Below are positions 1 through 4,602 of a stretch of 5,443 nucleotides of DNA, piece after piece (positions within the stretch are counted from its first letter, which is position 1; each line of letters starts with the position of its first letter). The notes under the pieces are model-generated. The model was given only the letters and a program-made list of their open reading frames with translations. It was not told the origin of the DNA and did no database searches. The stretch is from Mycobacteriaceae bacterium (GTDB taxonomy: Bacteria; Actinomycetota; Actinomycetes; Mycobacteriales; Mycobacteriaceae), in NCBI GenBank assembly GCA_013362555.1, contig JABFVX010000088.1, positions 1-5,443 of the forward strand, given 5' to 3'. Position numbers and translations under genes: made by a program.

Positions 1-20
1 ACACCCGCAGGTGCGGGTGT
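1..20. terminator. Perfect hairpin at window edge, possible terminator
   Basis: ACACCCGC (1-8), AGGT, GCGGGTGT (13-20) is a perfect 8-bp inverted repeat with a 4-base loop. It lies 31 bases beyond the stop codon of the alpha/beta hydrolase. Neither visible flank has a T-tract, which is common for actinobacterial terminators but leaves the call weak. The structure may continue to the left of the window, or belong to a gene there. The rest of 21-51 holds nothing else I can identify. Confidence 0.45.
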
Positions 21-51
21 GACTGCGCGCTACGGGTGTGGCGGTTCGACG

Positions 52-873
52 TCAGATGGCGTCGACGAAGTCGGTTATCTCGGCGACGAAGCGGGCGGGA
101 TCTTCGATGAACGGCGCGTGTTTGGCGCCGGGCCAGAAAGACGTCGCGGCGCCGGGGATGGTCTCGGCGGCGTAGCGGGCGGCGGCGATGTCGACGATGG
201 GATCGTCGACGCCGTGCAGGACGAGCGCGGGGACGTCGATCTTGCGCAGAGTGGCGTCGTTGTCGCGGGTGCGCACGAACAGGGCCTTGCGGACTCGCGG
301 CGGCGTGGCCAGGCTCGCGCCGAACAGGCGCTGGGCGTCGACGCCCGCGTCACGCCTGGCGCCGGTGTTGGCGTCGCCGAACAAGGTGAACGCGCGCACC
401 GCTCGGCCTGGGCTCTCCTCGAACACCCCGGGGATGGCGGCCTCCATGCGCTCGCCGTTGCGGCCGCCGGGGATGTCGCGGCCGATGCCGGTGATGGCGC
501 CCGCGTAGATCACGCCCGCGACGGCGGAAGTGCCGTGTTCGGCGAGGTAGTCGGTCAGCACCAGTCCGCCGTACGACCAGCCGAGCAGCACGGCGTTGCC
601 CGCGATGCCCTCGGCCGCGAGGACCGCGGCGACGTCGGCGGCCCAGTTCGCCGGATCGTCGTAACCTGCGGCGGGCGCGCCGGAGTAGCCGTGGCCGCGC
701 AGGTCCACCGCGACCACCCGGAACCGCTCGGCGAGCGCGTCCGCCGCGGCTCCCCAACACTGCAGATTCGACGCCCACCCGTGCAACAGCACCAGCGGCC
801 GCGCCCCGGCCGGACCCGTCGCCCGATAGACGATGACGGTCCCGTCCCGGCTTTCCGCCTCCCGAATGGCCAT
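52..873 (-). CDS. Alpha/beta hydrolase fold protein
   Basis: This 273-residue protein is a typical single-domain alpha/beta hydrolase, without a signal peptide or membrane segment, so probably cytoplasmic. Visible family marks are the oxyanion-hole region LVLLHGW (27-33), VDLRGHGYS (56-64), the nucleophile elbow GWSYGG with Ser100, the acid loop HGVDDP with likely Asp224, and the late histidine in AKHAPF (His252). The triad is therefore intact. Such proteins include esterases, lipases, haloperoxidase-like and C-C bond hydrolases. The sequence does not show which substrate is used, so no gene symbol is given. The ATG at 873 has either a weak purine-rich AGGGTGG just upstream or, read differently, a -10 box six bases upstream that would make the mRNA leaderless. 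It follows the ROK gene on the same strand after 112 bases that include a large palindrome, so it is probably a separate transcription unit. Confidence 0.93.
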   Translation of the reverse strand: MAIREAESRDGTVIVYRATGPAGARPLVLLHGWASNLQCWGAAADALAERFRVVAVDLRGHGYSGAPAAGYDDPANWAADVAAVLAAEGIAGNAVLLGWSYGGLVLTDYLAEHGTSAVAGVIYAGAITGIGRDIPGGRNGERMEAAIPGVFEESPGRAVRAFTLFGDANTGARRDAGVDAQRLFGASLATPPRVRKALFVRTRDNDATLRKIDVPALVLHGVDDPIVDIAAARYAAETIPGAATSFWPGAKHAPFIEDPARFVAEITDFVDAI

Positions 874-879
874 TCCGCC

Positions 880-885
880 ACCCTA
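880..885 (-). promoter_or_regulatory. Putative -10 box of the hydrolase gene (leaderless start)
   Basis: On the minus strand TAGGGT fits the actinobacterial TAnnnT -10 pattern. Exactly six bases (GGCGGA) separate it from the hydrolase ATG, so the box covers -12 to -7 if transcription starts at the A of ATG. No convincing -35 is seen at the usual distance. The same bases contain AGGGTGG, which could instead be a weak ribosome binding site; the two readings cannot be separated from sequence alone. Confidence 0.45.
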
Positions 886-922
886 GGCCAGTCTCGAAGC
901 CCCGGACGGGCAACCCTCGGCC

Positions 923-969
923 CTGAATGCGTCCTCCATGCAATCCGATTGTATGAAGGACACATTCAG
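923..969. repeat. 47-bp near-perfect palindrome, probable ROK terminator or protein-binding site
   Basis: The left arm starts CTGAATG and the right arm ends CATTCAG; the centre is CAATC-C-GATTG. Of 23 symmetric base pairs around position 946, 20 are Watson-Crick; the exceptions are 930/962, 936/956 and 940/952. In minus-strand RNA the first two become G-U wobbles, leaving one true mismatch, so the RNA hairpin is better than the DNA palindrome. It starts 16 bases after the ROK stop codon, where a terminator would be expected, though no T-tract follows. GC content is 22 of 47, far below its surroundings. It could also be a large operator for the hydrolase promoter or a dispersed palindromic repeat. 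Confidence 0.75.
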
Positions 970-985
970 ATTTCGGTGTGCGCGC

Positions 986-2254
986 CTAGCCGAGGCGACG
1001 GATGGCCGCGACGGGGTCGGAGTACAAGGCGCTCAAGGAGGTGACGGCGGCGCCGTACTCCTGGATGCGGCCGGCGAAACCACTGAGGCGAATGTCGGTG
1101 TGCGGCGAGGGCGAACTGCGCCTGAAGGCCTCCGACACGTGCGGCAAGCCGGCGGGGTACTCGGTGAAGGCCTGACCGGCCAGGATGATCTGGTCCGGGT
1201 TGAGCAGGTCGCGCAGGATCGCCACCGTCCGGCCGAGGGTTTCGGCCCGCTCCACGAGCAACTCCTGGGCTGCCTGCGATCCGGCCTGCGCGGCACGGTA
1301 CAGGTGCTCGATGACAGGGCCTTCCGGCCCCTCGCCGACAATGCCCGCGCGCAGGGCCCGCTCGGCCAGCGCACGGTCCCCCACGACCGCCTCCAAGCAG
1401 CCGACCCGTCCGCATTCGCACTTCACGTCGGTTCCCGTAGGCAGGTGCGCGAGCGAGCCGGGCCCGTTGCTCGGGGTATGCACGTTGCCGTCGAAAACCA
1501 AGGCCACACCGGCCATTTCCCGGGCGTAGAAGAACAGCGAGCTGCTGTTCGGGGACGACTGCTCCACGGCGGCGGCAGGCGGCAGCAGCAACTCCGCGGC
1601 GGCCATCGCCTCGACGTGCGGCGCCACCGACACCGGCACCCCCAGCGTCTGGCCGATCACCGCGCCGACGGGCGCCTCGTGCCAGTCGAGCCGCGGATGG
1701 TCGACGACGCCGGTGTTCGTGTCGACGCGGCCGCCGAGCGCCACCCCGGCCCACAGCGGTCTGCGCCTGCGCCAGCGGTCGGTGAAGGCCTGTGCCCGCC
1801 GCGCGATGGCGGCGAGGCCGAGCTCCTGGCCGGAGCGAGGGGTCAAAGTCTGCATGCCGCCGAGGATTCGGCCGCGCAGGTCGCTGGCGATGATGGTGGT
1901 GTGGACGGCGCCGATGTGGATGCCCACGGTGAACGAGGACTCGTGATCCAACTCGACCGGAATTCGGGGCCGCCCGATCGCCCCGGACTCGGCGAGGTCC
2001 GGCCGTTCCCGCAGCAGCCCCGCGGCGAGCAGAACGGTGACGTGGCGGTTGACGGTGGCGATGCTGGCGCCGGTCGCCTTGGCGACCGCGTCGCGCGACA
2101 GCGGGCCCTGCCGCAGCGCACGCACGATGGCGCCCGCGGCGTTGTCGCCGATCCGCAGCTCAGGCGGTACGACGGCACGCAGGCGGCCGACCGAGCGCAA
2201 CCGCGGCGGCACAAACGAAGGGGTGTACGAGGGACTGAGCACGGGGCTGGACAT
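986..2254 (-). CDS. ROK family transcriptional regulator (Rv0485-like)
   Basis: This 422-residue protein joins an N-terminal winged helix-turn-helix (about 36-100, core LSRDAVAKATGASIATVNR at 53-70 continuing into a wing with GRPR) to a ROK sugar-kinase-like domain (about 107-420). The ROK zinc site is present: His270 followed by CECGRVGCLE with Cys279, Cys281 and Cys286. Kinase residues look lost: the phosphate loop reads GIHIGAVHTT and the segment that carries the catalytic Asp in ROK kinases reads VAPHVEA (210-216), with His213 at the Asp position. It should therefore bind DNA, perhaps with a sugar-type ligand, but not phosphorylate. The start at 2254 is preferred over an upstream in-frame ATG at 2503 because AAGGA lies nine bases before it and the upstream extension has no ROK-like sequence. 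In M. tuberculosis the matching gene lies between an SDR gene and mshA. Ligand and targets are unknown. Confidence 0.92.
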   Translation of the reverse strand: MSSPVLSPSYTPSFVPPRLRSVGRLRAVVPPELRIGDNAAGAIVRALRQGPLSRDAVAKATGASIATVNRHVTVLLAAGLLRERPDLAESGAIGRPRIPVELDHESSFTVGIHIGAVHTTIIASDLRGRILGGMQTLTPRSGQELGLAAIARRAQAFTDRWRRRRPLWAGVALGGRVDTNTGVVDHPRLDWHEAPVGAVIGQTLGVPVSVAPHVEAMAAAELLLPPAAAVEQSSPNSSSLFFYAREMAGVALVFDGNVHTPSNGPGSLAHLPTGTDVKCECGRVGCLEAVVGDRALAERALRAGIVGEGPEGPVIEHLYRAAQAGSQAAQELLVERAETLGRTVAILRDLLNPDQIILAGQAFTEYPAGLPHVSEAFRRSSPSPHTDIRLSGFAGRIQEYGAAVTSLSALYSDPVAAIRRLG

Positions 2255-2263
2255 GCGGGGGAT

Positions 2264-2268
2264 TCCTT
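2264..2268 (-). promoter_or_regulatory. Ribosome binding site deciding the ROK start
   Basis: The minus-strand sequence AAGGA, nine bases before the ATG at 2254, is the only good Shine-Dalgarno match near the candidate starts of the ROK gene. It lies 66 bases beyond the stop codon of the cysteine-containing leader frame, so leader and regulator can be translated independently. Confidence 0.7.
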
Positions 2269-2334
2269 GCCGGGAGCGACGCAACAGGACGCGGGGTCGG
2301 CGCCGCGACGGCAGGCCCGGACGATGCGGGGCGA

Positions 2335-2445
2335 CTACCGGCTGCGGCGCCGGGAACAACACAGTTCCCGGGTCGGCGGCAGCCGCAACCCCAGCGCGGC
2401 GGTCACATAAGTGACGCGCAGGGGGTTCGACAGGCCGGAATGCAT
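2335..2445 (-). CDS. Putative cysteine leader peptide upstream of the ROK gene
   Basis: A 36-codon frame starts at ATG 2445 and stops at TAG 2335-2337, reading MHSGLSNPLRVTYVTAALG, then LRLPPTRELCCSRRRSR. I do not recognise a named protein, and it is too short to judge by composition. Its placement is what matters. It lies wholly in the 190-base 5' leader of the ROK gene. Its ATG is eight bases after a -10-like TAAGCT, so the mRNA may be leaderless. Two adjacent cysteine codons (TGT TGT, 2356-2361) fall within a hairpin. Short leaderless frames with consecutive cysteines that act as cysteine-responsive attenuators are known in mycobacteria, and this frame has that layout. I infer regulation of the downstream ROK gene by cysteinyl-tRNA supply. 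The basic tail may just reflect GC-rich codons. Chance occurrence cannot be excluded without comparison to relatives. Confidence 0.6.
   Translation of the reverse strand: MHSGLSNPLRVTYVTAALGLRLPPTRELCCSRRRSR
2341..2383 (-). promoter_or_regulatory. Attenuator-like stem-loop spanning the Cys codons
   Basis: On the minus strand CCGGGAAC, a six-base loop TGTGTT, and GTTCCCGG form a perfect 8-bp stem (2350-2371). Around it GCTGC (2383-2379) pairs with GCAGC (2345-2341) across an uneven internal loop. The two cysteine codons of the leader peptide lie in the loop and the first bases of the 3' arm. A ribosome paused there would keep the stem open. Upstream in the same leader, GTCAC-TTAT-GTGAC (2415-2402) forms a second, weaker hairpin. 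No T-tract follows either one, so control at translation or through Rho is more likely than intrinsic termination. The DNA palindrome could alternatively be an operator. Confidence 0.55.
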
Positions 2446-2453
2446 AGCCGAGA

Positions 2454-2459
2454 AGCTTA
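2454..2459 (-). promoter_or_regulatory. Putative -10 box of the leader/ROK transcript
   Basis: Minus-strand TAAGCT matches TAnnnT and ends eight bases before the leader ATG at 2445, allowing a start of transcription at or very near that ATG. No clear -35 hexamer is seen 16-18 bases upstream, which is frequent in this group. Confidence 0.45.
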
Positions 2460-2487
2460 CCAGCAACTGTCCGATTCCCTGTAGACC

Positions 2488-2505
2488 GAGTGGTCCAGCC
2501 CACTC
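2488..2505. promoter_or_regulatory. Inverted repeat between divergent promoters, possible operator
   Basis: GAGTGG, TCCAGC, CCACTC is a perfect 6-bp inverted repeat with a six-base centre. It lies between the -10 boxes of the leader/ROK transcript (2454-2459) and the SDR gene (2531-2536), close to both -35 regions. That is a natural spot for a regulator controlling both, for example the ROK protein itself, but the sequence gives no direct link. Confidence 0.35.
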
Positions 2506-2530
2506 TCCGGGCACAGCGCCGCCGTGCGCC

Positions 2531-2536
2531 TACGAT
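2531..2536 (+). promoter_or_regulatory. Putative -10 box of the SDR gene
   Basis: TACGAT matches TAnnnT and lies eight bases before the ATG at 2545. This implies a leaderless or nearly leaderless mRNA. It also argues against the in-frame GTG at 2524, which lies upstream of the box. No good -35 is visible. Confidence 0.45.
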
Positions 2537-2544
2537 GCACAGCC

Positions 2545-3288
2545 ATGACTGAGCACACCTCCCGCGTCGCTGTAGTCACCGGGGCGAGCTCCGGTATCGG
2601 CGAAGCCACCGCACGAGCGCTCGCGGCCGCGGGCTACCACGTGGTCGTCGGCGCCCGCAGACTCAGCCGCCTGCGCCGACTGGCCGACGAAATCGACGGC
2701 ACGGCAAGGCAACTCGACGTCACCGACGAAGCCTCGGTGGCGGCGTTCGCGGATGCGCTCGACCGGGCGGACGTGCTGGTGAACAACGCGGGCGGCGCCA
2801 AGGGCCTCGCCCCGGTGGCCGATGCCGACCTGGACGACTGGCGCTGGATGTGGGAGACGAACGTGCTGGGCACCCTGCGCCTGACCAAGGCGCTGCTGCC
2901 GAAACTCATCGCGTCCGGAGACGGCCTGATCGTGACGATCACCTCAGTCGCCGCGCTGGCGCCCTACGACAACGGCGCGGGCTATACCAGCGCGAAGCAC
3001 GCGCAGGCCGTGCTGCACCGCACCTTGCGCGGCGAGCTGCTCGGCAAGCCGGTGCGACTCACCGAGATCGCCCCGGGCGCAGTGGAAACCGAATTCTCCC
3101 TGGTCCGCTTCGACGGCGACGAAGAGCGGGCCGCCGCCGTCTACCGCGGCATCACTCCGCTGCTGGCCGCCGACATCGCCGACCTGGTGGCGTTCGTGGC
3201 CTCCCGCCCCCCGCACGTCAACATCGACCAGATCGTCGTCAAACCCCGCGACCAAGCCGACGCGGGCCGGTTCTCGAGACAGGCGTGA
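2545..3288 (+). CDS. Short-chain dehydrogenase/reductase (Rv0484c-like, YdfG type)
   Basis: This 247-residue classical SDR has the full set of family marks: cofactor loop TGASSGIG (12-19), NNAG (80-83), Asn106 in WETNVLGT, catalytic Ser134 in TITSVAA, and YTSAK with Tyr147 and Lys151, followed by PGAVETEF (177-184). The pair of arginines in GARR (37-39) after the second strand suggests NADP(H) rather than NAD(H). The C-terminal HVNIDQIVVKPRDQ resembles the YdfG group of 3-hydroxy acid/serine dehydrogenases, though the substrate cannot be read from sequence. It is soluble and cytoplasmic. The ATG at 2545 is chosen over GTG 2524 because a -10 box lies between them and the added residues (MRLRCTA) are not family-like. 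The gene is divergent from the ROK unit and convergent with the transpeptidase gene, the same arrangement as in M. tuberculosis. Confidence 0.95.
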   Translation: MTEHTSRVAVVTGASSGIGEATARALAAAGYHVVVGARRLSRLRRLADEIDGTARQLDVTDEASVAAFADALDRADVLVNNAGGAKGLAPVADADLDDWRWMWETNVLGTLRLTKALLPKLIASGDGLIVTITSVAALAPYDNGAGYTSAKHAQAVLHRTLRGELLGKPVRLTEIAPGAVETEFSLVRFDGDEERAAAVYRGITPLLAADIADLVAFVASRPPHVNIDQIVVKPRDQADAGRFSRQA

Positions 3289-3295
3289 ACCTCCG

Positions 3296-3346
3296 TCCAG
3301 AATGACCCGTGACGTGCTTCCAGCGCATGTCACGGGTCATTCTGGA
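3296..3346. terminator. Bidirectional stem-loop terminator between convergent genes
   Basis: An 18-bp perfect inverted repeat (3296-3313 with 3329-3346, CCAGAATGACC... with ...GGTCATTCTGG) extends inward by four more pairs including one G-U, leaving a loop of about seven bases. It begins seven bases after the SDR stop and lies 14 bases beyond the transpeptidase stop on the other strand. Placement and symmetry fit a shared terminator for both genes. No T-tract follows on either strand. Confidence 0.8.
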
Positions 3347-3360
3347 AGACATAGAGCGGA

Positions 3361-4581
3361 TTACCGGCCCGGTGTGAGCGGCTCGTCCGACGACACCGGT
3401 TTGGTGTCTTTGTACAACGCCGACATCGATTTCCACGTCGGCCAGTCGATGGTCCAGTCGTAGACGTCCCCGTCGGCGGCCGACAGCGGGACGCTGGTGC
3501 CGGAGATCTCCACCGGGTCCCCGTACAGCGCCGACTGGAAGTATTGCTGGGCGTGGTCGGTGGACAGGTTCACGCAGCCATTGCTGACGTTGGCCGAGCC
3601 CTGCGATCCCACCGACAGCGGGTTGGCGTGGATGAACTCGCCGTTGTTGGAGATCCGCACCGCGAACCGCTCGCGCACGTTGGTGTAGAACGGCGGGTTC
3701 GACATCATGAAGTCTTCGTACTTCTCGCTCACGATGTGGATGCCGGAGCGGGTGGTGTTGCGCTTCTGGTCGCCCGCGCCATAGCTGCACGGGAAGTCGA
3801 ACAGCACCTGCCCGTCCCGAAAGACCTGGATGCGGTGCGTCGGCACCACGCCCTTCACGATCTGGCTGCGCCCGACGGTGAAGTCGGACGTGATGTCGGA
3901 CAGGCCGTACGCTCCGTCTCCGTAGCTCAGGCCGTACAGCTTGGCTTCGACGTGCACCGCGGTGCCGGGCCGCCAGTAGTCCTTCGGCCGCCAGTGCGCG
4001 CGGGAACCGCGGTCGTCGGGCAGCCAGGCCCAACTGCCCTCGGTCGCCGGGGTGGACTTCACCGCCAACGCGCGCTCGACCGCGGCCTTGTCCGTCACGG
4101 GCGCGTTGAACTGCAGGATGACCGGTGCGGCGATGCCGACGGTCTGCCCGTCGGCGATCTGCACGTTGACCGCGATCAGCTTCTTCGGCTTCAGTGTGCT
4201 GAAGCCGCCCCGCACGGCCACCTGCTTGTTGTCCTTGCCGACGGCGGTGCCGGACCAGGTGTAGGTGCCGCCGTACCCGAGCGGCTCGGTGACGCTGAAG
4301 GTCTTGTTGTCCGGGCTGAGCTGACCGGCCACGGGCTTGCCTGCCGCGTTGGTCAGGGCCACGCCGCGCAAGACTCCGCCGTCCACCGCGACCGAGACCG
4401 GCACGGCGGGGTTGACGTCCTTGGAATCGGGCTCGGGACGGTACTGCACCGCGACGCCGCTCGCCTTGTCGCGATGCGGCTTGTCCCCGCTTCCGGGCTT
4501 GTCGGTGGTACCACAAGCCGTGTCCAGCGCCGCCGCCACGGCTACCGTGGACGCCGCCTGGATGAACCTACGTCTGCGCAC
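3361..4581 (-). CDS. lprQ: L,D-transpeptidase lipoprotein (LdtMt5/LprQ type)
   Basis: The 406-residue protein is an exported peptidoglycan L,D-transpeptidase making 3-3 (meso-DAP to meso-DAP) cross-links. The N-terminus MRRRRFIQAASTVAVAAAL looks like a twin-arginine signal, followed by a lipobox-like LDTAC with Cys23; Asp at -3 is unusual. Two bacterial Ig-like domains follow (about 45-130 and 135-240), then the YkuD catalytic domain (about 243-362) with His318 in FIHAN and Cys336 in SNGCVN. The conserved Cys265 in FPCSYG is also present. A short C-terminal extension (DWTIDWPTWKSMSAL, 375-389) matches the LprQ branch. Long stretches such as EPLGYGGTYTWSG and VRISNNGEFIHANP agree with M. tuberculosis LprQ as I recall it. 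The start is GTG 4581, which supplies the signal peptide; no strong Shine-Dalgarno is seen. It lies 21 bases behind murB on the same strand, so translational or transcriptional coupling is likely. Confidence 0.94.
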   Translation of the reverse strand: MRRRRFIQAASTVAVAAALDTACGTTDKPGSGDKPHRDKASGVAVQYRPEPDSKDVNPAVPVSVAVDGGVLRGVALTNAAGKPVAGQLSPDNKTFSVTEPLGYGGTYTWSGTAVGKDNKQVAVRGGFSTLKPKKLIAVNVQIADGQTVGIAAPVILQFNAPVTDKAAVERALAVKSTPATEGSWAWLPDDRGSRAHWRPKDYWRPGTAVHVEAKLYGLSYGDGAYGLSDITSDFTVGRSQIVKGVVPTHRIQVFRDGQVLFDFPCSYGAGDQKRNTTRSGIHIVSEKYEDFMMSNPPFYTNVRERFAVRISNNGEFIHANPLSVGSQGSANVSNGCVNLSTDHAQQYFQSALYGDPVEISGTSVPLSAADGDVYDWTIDWPTWKSMSALYKDTKPVSSDEPLTPGR

Positions 4582-4602
4582 TCGGTCAAGGTACCGCCCC
4601 GG

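Noticed and set aside
19..1044. 341-codon plus-strand frame opposite the hydrolase
   Set aside because: Antisense to a hydrolase with an intact catalytic triad; the translated product has no recognisable features.
938..2410. 490-codon open frame on the plus strand opposite the ROK gene
   Set aside because: It is antisense to a well-supported gene, its protein is Gly/Arg/Ala-rich with no domain, and long antisense frames are expected in DNA of this GC content.
2255..2503. In-frame N-terminal extension of the ROK regulator to an ATG at 2503
   Set aside because: The extra 83 residues have no ROK or HTH character, the region is better explained as a leader, and AAGGA directly precedes the ATG at 2254.
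2524..2544. GTG start seven codons upstream for the SDR
   Set aside because: A -10-like box lies downstream of it, no ribosome binding site precedes it, and the ATG at 2545 starts close to the first Rossmann strand as usual in this family.
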